Part shown: positions 33,372-43,182 of the stretch, one piece after another | How positions within the stretch are numbered: position 1 is the first letter of the stretch | How the letters are laid out: each line of letters starts with the position of its first letter | Assembly (NCBI GenBank): GCA_965140355.1 | Contig: OZ223195.1 | Span: 124,001 to 188,000, forward strand | Direction of reading: 5' to 3' | DNA: 64,000 nucleotides | DNA from: Acetobacterium sp965140355 | GTDB taxonomy: Bacteria; Bacillota; Clostridia; Eubacteriales; Eubacteriaceae | Position numbers and translations under genes: made by a program | Notes under the pieces: generated by a model | Database searches by the model: none | The model's input: only the letters and a program-made list of their open reading frames with translations | Told to the model about the DNA's origin: nothing

Positions 33372-34596
33372 CTATGCTTTTTCTGATCAAATGAAAGACT
33401 TTATTAGCTGTTTTTTGTTGAACGGTTTTTCGATCGCCAGTGAATTGATATTTAAATACTTCTTTTTTTCCATCGTAACAGATACCAATAAAAACCAAAC
33501 CAACTGGTTTTTTATCATTACCACCATCGGGACCAGCAACTCCCGTAACCGAAACATTAAGGCGCGATTTTGAAATTTCACTTAAATTTACGCACATTTC
33601 TTGAGCTGTTTCTTCACTCACGGCACCATAAGTTTCCAATGTTTCCCTGTTCACCTTTAATAAATTAATTTTGGCATCATTGGAGTAGGTTACAAGTCCA
33701 GTACTAAATACTTTTGAAATTCCCGGATACTCTGTCAGTTGTGAGGCAATGAGTCCCCCGGTACAGGATTCAGCCGTTGCAATACTGATGTTTTTATCGA
33801 TTAATAACTGACAAACCGTTTCTTGCAGAGATGCTTTAGAAAAAGCAAAAATATTGTCTTTAAAACGTTCGAGCATAATTTTTTCATGATGATCAAGCAA
33901 GGCGTTCATTTTTGCTTCATTATCACCATTGGCGGTAATCCGAATGAGCACCTCACCCATTTTTGCATAGGTCGCAATCGTAGGATTTGTTTGATTATCA
34001 ATGAGATCAAGCAAGCGGTCTTCAGCAGTGGATTCTCCAATATCGGATAAGTTATAATAGCGTGATAACACCAATTGGTTTTGATCTTTTCTTAAAATTG
34101 GGAGTACCGCTTCTTCATAAAGACGAGTCATTTCTTTTGGTGGTCCCGGCAGCATAATAATTATGCGGCCCTGCTCTCTTAAAAGAATTCCTGGAGCTGT
34201 TCCACAAGGATTGTATAAAACTTCTGCTGTTTCTGGGATAAAGGTCTGTTTAAGATTATTTGGTGTCATTGTAAATTCTCGATTAACAAAATATTGTATT
34301 AAGTCTTCTTTTGATTTTTCATCTTGAATTAACTTTTTATTATAAATGCCAGCAATAACTTCTTTAGTCAAGTCATCTTGGGTAGGTCCAAGCCCGCCCG
34401 TTGTAATAATCAGATCACTGCGCTCAAAAGCAATTTTCACGGCGTCTTCCAGCCGTTTTGGGTTGTCACCAACTGTCGTGTGGAAATGGACACGAATACC
34501 GAGTTGTGATAACTCTCTTGATAAATACTGTACATTTGTATTGAGCGTATCTCCAACTAATAGCTCAGTACCAACGGAAATCAGTTCGCATTTCAT
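33358..34596 (-). CDS. cinA: CinA-family nicotinamide-nucleotide amidase / competence-damage protein
   Basis: A two-domain protein of 412 residues. The N-terminal MoCF-like (COG1058) domain has VGTELLVGDTLNTN and TTGGLGPTQDDLT; the C-terminal domain has TAESCTGGLIASQLT and TGVAGPDGG, the NMN deamidase (PncC-like) signature. It recycles NMN from NAD turnover, and in some bacteria assists competence. I use ATG 34596 (MKCELISVG), with AAAGGAT upstream. It lies between pgsA and recA, as in many Firmicutes. Confidence 0.93.
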   Translation of the reverse strand: MKCELISVGTELLVGDTLNTNVQYLSRELSQLGIRVHFHTTVGDNPKRLEDAVKIAFERSDLIITTGGLGPTQDDLTKEVIAGIYNKKLIQDEKSKEDLIQYFVNREFTMTPNNLKQTFIPETAEVLYNPCGTAPGILLREQGRIIIMLPGPPKEMTRLYEEAVLPILRKDQNQLVLSRYYNLSDIGESTAEDRLLDLIDNQTNPTIATYAKMGEVLIRITANGDNEAKMNALLDHHEKIMLERFKDNIFAFSKASLQETVCQLLIDKNISIATAESCTGGLIASQLTEYPGISKVFSTGLVTYSNDAKINLLKVNRETLETYGAVSEETAQEMCVNLSEISKSRLNVSVTGVAGPDGGNDKKPVGLVFIGICYDGKKEVFKYQFTGDRKTVQQKTANKVFHLIRKSIVDKV

Positions 34597-34677
34597 TTTT
34601 TGGTATCCTTTCAAAGTCATATAATAAGGTGTAATGCTTAAATTTAAGAAATTTTGATTTATTTTTAACGATTGTTA

Positions 34678-35217
34678 TCACATGGAACGAAATACTTTTT
34701 TATTTAGCAGAATATAATCGATTCCTGAGTATAACGTAAGAATGGTTGCTATATACATCATGATGGTCGCAAAAGGAATATTTATCAGTGAAAATGGCCA
34801 ATTGTTAAAGAGGATTAGAATAATTGCGATCATTTGGGAAATAGTTTTTGCCTTCCCCCATTTACTGGCTGCGATGATAATACCATCAGCAGCAGCTAAC
34901 GAACGTAACCCGGTAATCGCAAATTCTCGAGCAATGATGATAATAACCATCCAAGCAGGAACAGAACCTAGCTGTACAAAACAAATCAACGCGGAACAAA
35001 CAAGTAACTTGTCCGCTAAAGGGTCCATGAACTTTCCGAAATCGGTGACTAAATTACGGCTTCGAGCGAGATAACCATCAAGACTATCTGTTAGCGAAGC
35101 AACGATGAATAACACTGCTGCAATGGGCTGATGATACGGGAAATCAATTAGTAGAGCTGCAATAAAAAAAGGAATCATGATCATTCGGACAACAGTAATT
35201 TTATTTGGTAAATTCAT
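34678..35217 (-). CDS. pgsA: CDP-diacylglycerol--glycerol-3-phosphate 3-phosphatidyltransferase
   Basis: Membrane enzyme that makes phosphatidylglycerol phosphate, the precursor of phosphatidylglycerol and cardiolipin. It shows the CDP-alcohol phosphotransferase signature D-x2-DG-x2-AR-x8-G-x3-D-x3-D in SLDGYLARSRNLVTDFG and KFMDPLADK, within a hydrophobic 179-residue protein with several spans. ATG 35217 is chosen because AGGAG is 9 bases upstream; the ATG at 35226 is on top of the binding site. The start lies inside the 3' end of rimO (17-base overlap), so translation is coupled. Confidence 0.95.
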   Translation of the reverse strand: MNLPNKITVVRMIMIPFFIAALLIDFPYHQPIAAVLFIVASLTDSLDGYLARSRNLVTDFGKFMDPLADKLLVCSALICFVQLGSVPAWMVIIIIAREFAITGLRSLAAADGIIIAASKWGKAKTISQMIAIILILFNNWPFSLINIPFATIMMYIATILTLYSGIDYILLNKKVFRSM

Positions 35218-36580
35218 TTTCAACATCTCCTATCAAATCATATTCTAAAGCATTGACTATTCTAACGGAATAAAAATTTCCGATTGTTAAAGGTAAGCCT
35301 TGATTGTCAACAAATACGGTCCCATCTATTTCGGGGGCATCACCGTAAAAACGGCCAAAATAAGAATCGTCTTCAATTCCTTCGATTAATACGTCAAGAG
35401 TTTGGCCAAGAAAGCGTTCTTTATTCATGCGTGAAATACCCTGTTGAGAAATCATGATTTCATTATAACGTTTTTCTTTTTCATCTTCGGGTATTTGATT
35501 ATCGAAAAGTGCTGCGGGCGTATTTTCTTCTTGAGAATACTTAAATACTCCTAGATGATCAAATTTCAATTCATTGATTTTTTTGAGTAAATCATCATGA
35601 TTGTTTAAAGTTTCCCCCGGAAAACCGGTAATAATTGATGTTCTTAAAACCGCATCCGGTAGTGTTGTTCGGATTTTTAAAATGGTATTTTTAATTTGTT
35701 CATATGACATCTTTCGCCCCATTTTTCTAAGGATATTATCATTCAGATGCTGAAGTGGGATATCAAAATACGGACAAATCGATGGATAGTCGTTGACAAC
35801 TTTAAGCAATTTATCAGTGATTCCTTCAGGATAAAGATACATCATCCGGATCCATTGAAAATTAAAATTACTGGCAATTATTTCCAGCAGATCAGGCAAG
35901 TCTAAATCCTCGTTAAGGTCATCGCCATAAGGTGCAATGTCCTGGCCGATTAAAATAATTTCTTTGATTCCTTTTGCTTGTAGAAATGTTAGTTCTTTAA
36001 GTATTTCGTGGCTTTGGCGACTTCGATATTTGCCACGAATTTTGGGAATCACGCAATAAGTACAACCGTGGTTACAACCTTCACTGATTCGGATATAGGT
36101 GGAAATAGCGTCTTTTTTGAGATAACGTTTTGTTCCAATAATTGCTTTGTCAATTTCGCCTAAAAACTGCTTTTTATGGTTTAATTCAATATTTTCACTA
36201 GAATCTGAAAAATCATTGTTAGATTTAACTTCTAAAATATTAATTAAATCCAATATGTCGTCAAAATGGCCAACTCCTAAAAATCCATCAATTTCAGGGA
36301 TCTCTTCAGCGAGTTCAAGATGATAGCGTTCTGCCATACAACCGGCAACAATTAGCAGTTTACAATTGCCGATTTTACGATAGTTAACATATTCGAGAAT
36401 ATAATCGATGGATTGCTCTTTCGCTGATTGTATAAAACAACAGGTATTGACGATAATAATGTCAGCTATTTTAGGATCTTCGATAATATGATAATTTTTT
36501 TCTTCAATTAAACCTAACATTCGTTCTGAGTCAATGGTATTTTTATCACATCCTAAAGTTGTCACATGAATACTTTTCAT
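35201..36580 (-). CDS. rimO: ribosomal protein uS12 methylthiotransferase RimO
   Basis: Radical-SAM enzyme that methylthiolates an aspartate of ribosomal protein S12. The N-terminal UPF0004 domain has the three cluster cysteines (TLGCDKN, VNTCCFI, VAGCMAE), the radical-SAM motif is CNHGCTYC in EGCNHGCTYCVIPKIRGKYR, and a TRAM domain ends the protein. Length of 459 is normal. The sequence LGCDKNTIDSERMLG separates it from MiaB. It lies 6 bases after ftsK. Confidence 0.95.
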   Translation of the reverse strand: MKSIHVTTLGCDKNTIDSERMLGLIEEKNYHIIEDPKIADIIIVNTCCFIQSAKEQSIDYILEYVNYRKIGNCKLLIVAGCMAERYHLELAEEIPEIDGFLGVGHFDDILDLINILEVKSNNDFSDSSENIELNHKKQFLGEIDKAIIGTKRYLKKDAISTYIRISEGCNHGCTYCVIPKIRGKYRSRQSHEILKELTFLQAKGIKEIILIGQDIAPYGDDLNEDLDLPDLLEIIASNFNFQWIRMMYLYPEGITDKLLKVVNDYPSICPYFDIPLQHLNDNILRKMGRKMSYEQIKNTILKIRTTLPDAVLRTSIITGFPGETLNNHDDLLKKINELKFDHLGVFKYSQEENTPAALFDNQIPEDEKEKRYNEIMISQQGISRMNKERFLGQTLDVLIEGIEDDSYFGRFYGDAPEIDGTVFVDNQGLPLTIGNFYSVRIVNALEYDLIGDVENEFTK

Positions 36581-36586
36581 TTTTAC

Positions 36587-39013
36587 CTACTCTCTTTTTC
36601 TAAATTCATCTTCTGTAATTAAAATTTTTCGTGGTTTGCTACCATTTGGACCAGATATTATGCCACGTTCTTCCATATCGTCAATAATTCGCCCGGCCCG
36701 GGCGTAACCAACTTGCAATTTTCGTTGAAGCATTGATGTTGAAATTTGATCATATTCAAAAGCGATGTTAAGCGCATCTTCAAGTAACACATCACCTTCT
36801 TTACGTTCTTGTTTTTCTTCTGGTTCCTGTGATATCGCTTCTTCAATTGAAGCATCATACTGATGTCCCGTTTGGGGTTTAATCGCATCGATTACCGCAT
36901 TGATTTCAGAATCAGATACATAGGTACATTGTACTCTTGTCGGTTTAGATTGTCCAACTGGAAAATATAACATATCGCCTTTGCCAAGAAGTTTTTCGGC
37001 CCCGCCAGTATCTAAAATTGTTCGGGAATCGGTATTTGAAGCGACTGAGAATGCAATCCGCGAAGGAATATTGGCCTTGATCAGTCCCGTAATGACATCT
37101 ACCGATGGTCTTTGCGTTGCAATAATTAAGTGAATACCACAAGCCCGTGCCAGTTGGGCAATCCGGCAAATAGCATTTTCGCACTCTTTTGGAGAGGTGA
37201 TCATTAGATCAGCCAATTCATCAATAACAATGACGATTCGTGGTAATTTTTTCTCATTTGATTTTGTCATGAAGTCATTATACGTTTCAATATCTCGGAC
37301 TCCAGCATTTTTGAATAATAAATAACGGTCGGTCATTTCTTTTAGCCCCCAATTAAGTGCATAAGATGCTTTTTTGGGGTCAGTGACAACGGGAATTAAT
37401 AAATGTGGAATGGCATTATATTGATTGAGTTCAACCATTTTGGGATCGATCATAATAAAACGTAATTCATCTGGCGATGCCTTAAAAATAAGACTAACAA
37501 TAATACTGTTGATGCAAACACTTTTACCAGATCCCGTTGCCCCAGCAATCAGTACATGAGGCATTTTTCCGATATCGCCAATAACGTTTTCGCCTGATAA
37601 GGTTTTTCCCAAGGCAAAGGTTAATGGACTTTTGCTCTCAATAAATTGAGGCGTTTCGATAATTTCACGTAAGCCAACAATTTCGGACACATCATTAGGG
37701 ACTTCAATACCGACTGCCGCTTTTCCAGGAATTGGAGCTTCAATTCGAATATCGGAAGTCGCAAGACTAAGGGCTAAATCATTGGATAGATTAACAAATT
37801 TATTGACTTTAACGCCAGGATCTAATTGCAGTTCGAAACGGGTAATACTTGGGCCGACATTAACTTCTATAATTTTTGCTTTGACGCCAAAGTTTTTTAG
37901 TGTTTCTTCAATTATTTTAGCTTTTTTTAGGACATCATCTTTTTTTGATTTTTTCTTGATAACCGCCGGATTTAATAGATCAAGTGAAGGAAAAATATAT
38001 GCTTCTGTTTTGGCTTCAAAAGTAACATCAGCTAAATTCATAACTTTTGTTTCGTTGGCATTTGAATTTTCTTTATTGGTAAATTTAAAATTATCTGTTT
38101 TAGGCGGTTTTAAATAATTCTCGTGTACTTCTGGGGATTCCTTTTCATCGACTTCTTCTTCAATAAATCCAAAGGGGTCTTGTTTGGTTTTCTTTTTTTT
38201 CGAAGGCGTGACCCCTGTTACCGGTTCAAAAAGAGCTTTGCTTGAGGGTTCGTTTATTTGATAGGGTTCAAACAAGGGACCATTATCTTCATGCTCGTCA
38301 ACAAGGGGAATCATCGTGGTTTCAGAAGTACGTTCTTTCGTCGCTTTTACCTCTTTTTTAATTTTTTGCCGATCACGAATACTTTCAATTCGATTTTTTA
38401 GCTGGTTTTTAAGTGGTGGGTTATTTTTATTTTGATCTTTTATTTTGTCCCAGTATTTTTTAAGGCTGTTTCGAAAAATAAAAATTAAAATAATTGCCGA
38501 ACTCACAAAAACAATAAGGAGTGTACCTTTGACCGCAAACAGTTTAATAAAGAGGACCGCTAATAAGATTCCGATAATGCCGCCATACTGTCCGTATTGA
38601 GCTAAACTGAACAACTCAAGGATGCTGTAATCCATCAGGTTGGGGGCATAGATACTAAAACCAATCATCAAATTAATGAATAACAGAAAAACCAACACAA
38701 AGGTATTGGCCCAGCCTTCCATTTTGTTTAAACTGATCATAATGCCCATAACAAAAATATAGATTGACACAAAAAGGGTAACGGTTCCAAAACAATAACT
38801 AAACCCCTGGCTGATAAGGTCACCGACCATTCCTGAGTTAAAATCGATATAAGCGTAGGTTGAAAACAAGCCTAGGATTATTAAAAAGATACCAACTGCC
38901 AAATTACTGAAAGTAAATTTTTTTTCGACTTTTTTCGATGTCTTCTTTTTGGAAGCACCCTTCTTTGATCTATTTTGATTTGCTTTTTTTTGATTATTTT
39001 TTGTAGTAGCCAT
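36587..39013 (-). CDS. ftsK: DNA translocase FtsK/SpoIIIE
   Basis: Hexameric DNA pump that moves chromosome ends through the division or sporulation septum. The 808-residue protein has four to five N-terminal transmembrane helices (residues ~30-190), a charged linker, and a motor with Walker A GATGSGKS and Walker B VIVIDELADLM. The C-terminal winged-helix gamma domain (SMLQRKLQVGYARAGRIIDDM) reads polar sequence motifs. Whether it acts as FtsK, SpoIIIE or both is not clear. FtsK-type motors also activate Xer recombination at dif, relevant to the recombinase at 8.4 kb. It heads the rimO-pgsA-cinA string. Confidence 0.97.
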   Translation of the reverse strand: MATTKNNQKKANQNRSKKGASKKKTSKKVEKKFTFSNLAVGIFLIILGLFSTYAYIDFNSGMVGDLISQGFSYCFGTVTLFVSIYIFVMGIMISLNKMEGWANTFVLVFLLFINLMIGFSIYAPNLMDYSILELFSLAQYGQYGGIIGILLAVLFIKLFAVKGTLLIVFVSSAIILIFIFRNSLKKYWDKIKDQNKNNPPLKNQLKNRIESIRDRQKIKKEVKATKERTSETTMIPLVDEHEDNGPLFEPYQINEPSSKALFEPVTGVTPSKKKKTKQDPFGFIEEEVDEKESPEVHENYLKPPKTDNFKFTNKENSNANETKVMNLADVTFEAKTEAYIFPSLDLLNPAVIKKKSKKDDVLKKAKIIEETLKNFGVKAKIIEVNVGPSITRFELQLDPGVKVNKFVNLSNDLALSLATSDIRIEAPIPGKAAVGIEVPNDVSEIVGLREIIETPQFIESKSPLTFALGKTLSGENVIGDIGKMPHVLIAGATGSGKSVCINSIIVSLIFKASPDELRFIMIDPKMVELNQYNAIPHLLIPVVTDPKKASYALNWGLKEMTDRYLLFKNAGVRDIETYNDFMTKSNEKKLPRIVIVIDELADLMITSPKECENAICRIAQLARACGIHLIIATQRPSVDVITGLIKANIPSRIAFSVASNTDSRTILDTGGAEKLLGKGDMLYFPVGQSKPTRVQCTYVSDSEINAVIDAIKPQTGHQYDASIEEAISQEPEEKQERKEGDVLLEDALNIAFEYDQISTSMLQRKLQVGYARAGRIIDDMEERGIISGPNGSKPRKILITEDEFRKRE

Positions 39014-39108
39014 TATTCTCCTCTAAAATTATAATAAATGATTGGGTATTTGTGAAACTGTCGGGCTCTTGGCGATCCGTTTTGTAATTGTTTAATAATA
39101 AATGATAT

Positions 39109-39136
39109 AAAAAAGGTGCAGGTTTACCTGCACCTT
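39109..39136 (-). terminator. terminator of the rimP-to-dut operon
   Basis: Perfect 11-bp stem AAGGTGCAGGT / ACCTGCACCTT with a 2-base loop and a T run on the minus strand. It is 108 bases after the dut stop. The 107 bases between (39137-39243) show nothing recognisable. Confidence 0.88.
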
Positions 39137-39243
39137 GAAATTATGTTATAAAAAATTGAATGGGAAAGCGGTGCAGCAATCATTGAAAAAATTTTCATTG
39201 TTTTAGCCTACTTTAAAATAGTTAAAGACTAACGGGCTTGAAT

Positions 39244-39696
39244 CTATTTTCCAGAATGACCGAATCCGCCATCGCCCCGTTCGCTGTTTGTTAATTCATT
39301 CACACTAGATACTTCTTTAAATTCAGCCTTGACATATTCAGAGAAAACCATTTGGGCAATCCGCTCACCAGGTTCCATTTGATAGGGTTTATCTAATAAG
39401 TTTATCAGAATTATCTTAATTTCGCCACGGTAATCGGTATCGATGGTGCCGACTCCATTAACGAGGGATAAACCATGTTTGAGTGCTAATCCGCTTCTTG
39501 CGCGTATTTGCGCTTCAATGCCAATCGGTAGCTCTAAAAAGATACCCGTTGGAATCTGATAGACTTTATGCGGCATGATTATTGTTTTAGCATCTAGATT
39601 GGCGCGCAAGTCCATGCCAGCGGAACCAATAGTTTGATATTCCGGTAACGGATACGGCGAGTGATTTACTATTTTTATGGGATATTTGTTCATCAT
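39244..39696 (-). CDS. dut: dUTP diphosphatase
   Basis: Trimeric enzyme that hydrolyses dUTP to dUMP, keeping uracil out of DNA. All five conserved motifs are visible in 150 residues: GSAGMDLRAN, RARSGLA, GVGTIDTDYRGEIK, GERIAQMVF and the C-terminal flexible arm RGDGGFGHSG. It is the last gene of the large translation/RNA operon, two bases after pnp. Confidence 0.97.
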   Translation of the reverse strand: MMNKYPIKIVNHSPYPLPEYQTIGSAGMDLRANLDAKTIIMPHKVYQIPTGIFLELPIGIEAQIRARSGLALKHGLSLVNGVGTIDTDYRGEIKIILINLLDKPYQMEPGERIAQMVFSEYVKAEFKEVSSVNELTNSERGDGGFGHSGK

Positions 39697-39698
39697 TG

Positions 39699-41777
39699 CT
39701 ATTCCTTAGGAAGCACAGCTTTTCGAGACAAGTTAATACGTCCCTGACCGTCTATTTCCATGACTTTAACGGTAACTTCATCACCAATTTTAACAACATC
39801 TTCAACAGCATTGACGCGTTCATTGGCTAACTTAGAAATATGAACTAAACCATCCTTACCGCCAGGCAGGGATACAAAAGCGCCAAAGTTCATGATTCGG
39901 ACTACTTTACCAGTCAGTACTTCGCCTACTTCAATTTCTCTAACGATGTTTTCAATGATTTCTTTGGCACGATTGCCGGATTCAGTATCAACTGAGGCAA
40001 TAAAGATTCGGCCATCATCTTCAATATCAATTTTGACACCAGTATCATCAATGATTTTGTTAATTACCTTACCACCGGAACCAATGACGTCTCTAATTTT
40101 ATCTGGTTTAATTTGGAATATAATGATGCGTGGAGCATAAGGTGATAATTCATTTCGAGATTCGGGGATTTCTTCATTCATGATTCCCAGAATATGTAGT
40201 CGGCCAATTCTTGCTTGTTCCAATGCTTCGGTCAAGATCTGCTTATTGATGCCATCTATTTTTATATCCATTTGAATTGCAGTGATGCCATCAGCGGTTC
40301 CGGCAACTTTGAAATCCATGTCGCCTAAGAAATCTTCCATGCCCTGGATGTCTGAAAGAATTGCTAATTTATCATCTTCTTTGATCAGACCCATAGCAAT
40401 ACCGGCAACCGGAGCTTTTAAGGGGACACCAGCGGCCATTAATGAAAGTGAGCTACCACAAACACTGGCTTGGGAAGTAGAGCCATTTGAACTCAAAACT
40501 TCAGAAACTACGCGAATGGCATAGGGAAAGGTATCTTCACCTGGTAACACAGGTATTAAAGCACGTTCGGCTAAAGCACCATGTCCGATTTCACGACGAC
40601 CCGGACCTCTTGAAGGACGTGCTTCACCAACACTATAAGAGGGAAAATTATAATGGTGGATATATCGCTTAGAATCTTCATTAGATAAACCGTCAAGTTT
40701 TTGGACATCCCCTAAAACCCCTAAGGTCACAACTGATAATACTTGGGTTTCACCGCGGGTAAACAGAGCTGATCCATGTGGTCTTTCGAGATAATCAATT
40801 TTTGCTGTGATTTGGCGAATTTCATCCATTTTTCGATTGTCAGGGCGAATACGGTCTTCAAGGATCATTCGGCGAATTTCTTTTTTCAATAAAGAATTAA
40901 GAACGTCCTCGATTTCGTTGCCTTGATTAGGATAAATTTCTGAAAAATGATCTCGGACAAGATTTTTAGTTGCTTCGATATTATCTAATCGTTCAAGCTT
41001 ATCAGCCGTTTTCACAGCTACTGATAATTGATCACCCAAATATGTGATAATTTCGGCTTTGATTTCTTCAGTCGGTGTAAATAGCGTATAGGTCTGTTTT
41101 TCTTTTCCAACGGCTAAGATGATTTCTTCTTGAAATGCGACAATTTTTTTAATTTCTTCATGAGCCAATAAAATAGCTTCAAGCATTAACGCTTCTGATA
41201 CTTCATTTGCACCAGCTTCAACCATCATAATTGCATCTTTAGTACCAGATACGACTAAACTCAATTCACTTATCTCTCGTTGTTCTTCATTAGGATTAAT
41301 GATATATTCGCCATCAATATAACCGACAGCAACAGCTCCCGTTGGACCGTTAAAAGGAATATCAGAGATCGACAAGGCAATAGAAGAACCGATCATCGCA
41401 ACGATTTCCGGAGCATTATCCTGATCAACTGACATGACCGTTGCAATGACCTGTACATCATTTCGGAATCCCTTTGGAAAGAGGGGTCTTATCGGTCGAT
41501 CCATCAATCTTGAGTTTAGGATGGCGCGTTCAGTTGGTCGTCCTTCTCTTTTTATAAAGCCTCCTGGGAATTTCCCAACAGAGTATTGTTTTTCTTCGTA
41601 ATCACAACTTAATGGAAAAAAATCCATGCCTTCTCGAGGCTTTTTTGAAGCTGACGCTACCGCTAAAACTTCTGTTTTACCATATCTAATCATAGCAGCA
41701 CCTTTTGCAAGTTGTGCAACTTCGCCAATTTCCACTCGGAAAGGACGTCCAGCAATTTGAGTTTCAAAAATGTTCAT
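39699..41777 (-). CDS. pnp: polyribonucleotide nucleotidyltransferase (PNPase)
   Basis: Trimeric 3'-5' phosphorolytic exoribonuclease. Two RNase PH domains flank a helical linker (GRPTERAILNSRLMDRPIRPLFP and the second core with GDMDFKVAGTADGITAIQMD). A KH domain (IRDVIGSGGKVINKI) and an S1 domain (GKVVRIMNFGAFVSLPGGKDGLVHIS) follow. I start at ATG 41777 (MNIFETQIAGRPF), giving 692 residues; its ribosome binding site is weak. The order rpsO-pnp is conserved. A terminator between rpsO and pnp must be partly read through. Confidence 0.97.
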   Translation of the reverse strand: MNIFETQIAGRPFRVEIGEVAQLAKGAAMIRYGKTEVLAVASASKKPREGMDFFPLSCDYEEKQYSVGKFPGGFIKREGRPTERAILNSRLMDRPIRPLFPKGFRNDVQVIATVMSVDQDNAPEIVAMIGSSIALSISDIPFNGPTGAVAVGYIDGEYIINPNEEQREISELSLVVSGTKDAIMMVEAGANEVSEALMLEAILLAHEEIKKIVAFQEEIILAVGKEKQTYTLFTPTEEIKAEIITYLGDQLSVAVKTADKLERLDNIEATKNLVRDHFSEIYPNQGNEIEDVLNSLLKKEIRRMILEDRIRPDNRKMDEIRQITAKIDYLERPHGSALFTRGETQVLSVVTLGVLGDVQKLDGLSNEDSKRYIHHYNFPSYSVGEARPSRGPGRREIGHGALAERALIPVLPGEDTFPYAIRVVSEVLSSNGSTSQASVCGSSLSLMAAGVPLKAPVAGIAMGLIKEDDKLAILSDIQGMEDFLGDMDFKVAGTADGITAIQMDIKIDGINKQILTEALEQARIGRLHILGIMNEEIPESRNELSPYAPRIIIFQIKPDKIRDVIGSGGKVINKIIDDTGVKIDIEDDGRIFIASVDTESGNRAKEIIENIVREIEVGEVLTGKVVRIMNFGAFVSLPGGKDGLVHISKLANERVNAVEDVVKIGDEVTVKVMEIDGQGRINLSRKAVLPKE

Positions 41778-41846
41778 TCTTTTCTCGCTTTCTTTAATAA
41801 TTTGCCACAAGACGAAGGTCTAATTAATTACCTTCATGAAACACGT

Positions 41847-41873
41847 AAAAAAAAAGGGCGGAATACTCCGCCC
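41847..41873 (-). terminator. terminator after rpsO
   Basis: GGGCGGA / TCCGCCC stem, 4-base loop, nine T on the minus strand, directly after the rpsO stop. pnp lies downstream. Confidence 0.88.
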
Positions 41874-41877
41874 CAAA

Positions 41878-42144
41878 TTATTTTCTTAAGCCTAATCGCT
41901 GGATTAGTTCACGATAACGATTAATGTCTTTATTTTTCAAATAAGTCAATAATCTTCGTCGTTGTCCAACTAGTTTTAATAGGCCTCGATTTGAGTGATG
42001 ATCCTTTTTATGAATTTTAAGATGTTCATTAATATCGTTAATTCTTGCTGTTAGCAATGCAATTTGGACTTCTGGTGAACCGGTGTCACCTTCATGCATT
42101 TTATAGTCTTCAACAACCTGCGCTTTTAATTCTTTACTAATCAT
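41878..42144 (-). CDS. rpsO: 30S ribosomal protein S15
   Basis: Binds the central domain of 16S rRNA early in small-subunit assembly. The 88 residues include the S15 signature DTGSPEVQIALLTARINDINEHLK and HSNRGLLKLVGQRRRLLTYL. The 121-base region upstream to ribF could hold an autoregulatory site, but I cannot identify one. Confidence 0.98.
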   Translation of the reverse strand: MISKELKAQVVEDYKMHEGDTGSPEVQIALLTARINDINEHLKIHKKDHHSNRGLLKLVGQRRRLLTYLKNKDINRYRELIQRLGLRK

Positions 42145-42265
42145 TAGAAATTCTCCTTGTTTTTAAATTTTGCCATGGACCGAGTATTTTGTTGGAGTTT
42201 CAAAAAACTAAGTGAATGGTATTAACTCAATAAGTTTACCATAAATATTCACATATGTAAATGAA

Positions 42266-43174
42266 TTATTTGATATATTCACTTCTGATATGGTTGATAT
42301 CTTTTTTTATTTGGTTAATTAAATCATCAATTGAATCAAATTTGATTTCATCTCTGATTTTTTTGATGAATTCGATGGTTATTTCTTGATTATAAATATC
42401 TTCATCAAAGTCATAAATATATGTTTCTATGCTAAACGGATGTTTTGCAAAGGTTGGGTTAAATCCTAAGTTGGTTAATCCGTGAAGGCATCTGCCTTGA
42501 TAATGGACAAACGTATAATAAACGCCAGTGCTAGGGAGAATTATTTTTTTATTTAACTTTAAATTTGCGGTCGGGATTCCAAATTGATGTCCTAATCCTT
42601 TACCCTGAATGACAATGCCTGATAGCGTATATTTTCGACCCAAGTAGGTACTAACTTCATCAACTTGGCCACAACTAATTAATTCGCGAATGAAAGTAGA
42701 ACTTACCGAATGCGTGTTAATGATGAAGGGCGGCAATATTACGACTGAAAAACCATGTTTTTGTCCTAATTTTTGTAGGGTTTGAGTTGTCCCCATGCCT
42801 TTATAACCAAAGTTATAATTAAAGCCAACGACAATTACTTTAACATTATATTTAGTTAATAAATAATCAGTTATAAATTCTTCAGGTGTTAATTTCATTA
42901 ATTCTTCAGTAAATGGATTTATAAAAACAAAGTCTACACCAAAATCTCGAATCATAGTTTCTTTTTCGCTATTTGATGTAATTAACCACGGTGTGTAGTT
43001 GGGAAAAATTAACTCGAGAGGATGTTCCTTAAAAGTCATTACTCCGGTGTCATAGCCATTTTTTTTTCCGATTTTTATTGTTTCTGATAATAACGCCTGG
43101 TGTCCGAGATGCACTCCGTCAAAAAATCCCAGTGCTAAAACAATTTCATTTCCCTGATAAGTTTTTGTTGCCAT
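42266..43174 (-). CDS. ribF: bifunctional riboflavin kinase / FAD synthetase
   Basis: Makes FMN and FAD from riboflavin. The N-terminal nucleotidyltransferase domain has LGFFDGVHLGHQALL and the C-terminal kinase domain has GKGLGHQFGIPTANL. Length of 302 is typical. It follows truB by 8 bases with GAGGT as ribosome binding site, and is separated from rpsO by 121 bases. Confidence 0.95.
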   Translation of the reverse strand: MATKTYQGNEIVLALGFFDGVHLGHQALLSETIKIGKKNGYDTGVMTFKEHPLELIFPNYTPWLITSNSEKETMIRDFGVDFVFINPFTEELMKLTPEEFITDYLLTKYNVKVIVVGFNYNFGYKGMGTTQTLQKLGQKHGFSVVILPPFIINTHSVSSTFIRELISCGQVDEVSTYLGRKYTLSGIVIQGKGLGHQFGIPTANLKLNKKIILPSTGVYYTFVHYQGRCLHGLTNLGFNPTFAKHPFSIETYIYDFDEDIYNQEITIEFIKKIRDEIKFDSIDDLINQIKKDINHIRSEYIK

Positions 43175-43182
43175 TTGTTACC

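Noticed and set aside
36945..37184. Leftward reading frame inside ftsK in another frame
   Set aside because: It is a shadow of the conserved motor domain, which is intact in the main frame.
39137..39243. A small gene between dut and its terminator
   Set aside because: No reading frame with a start and ribosome binding site was found.
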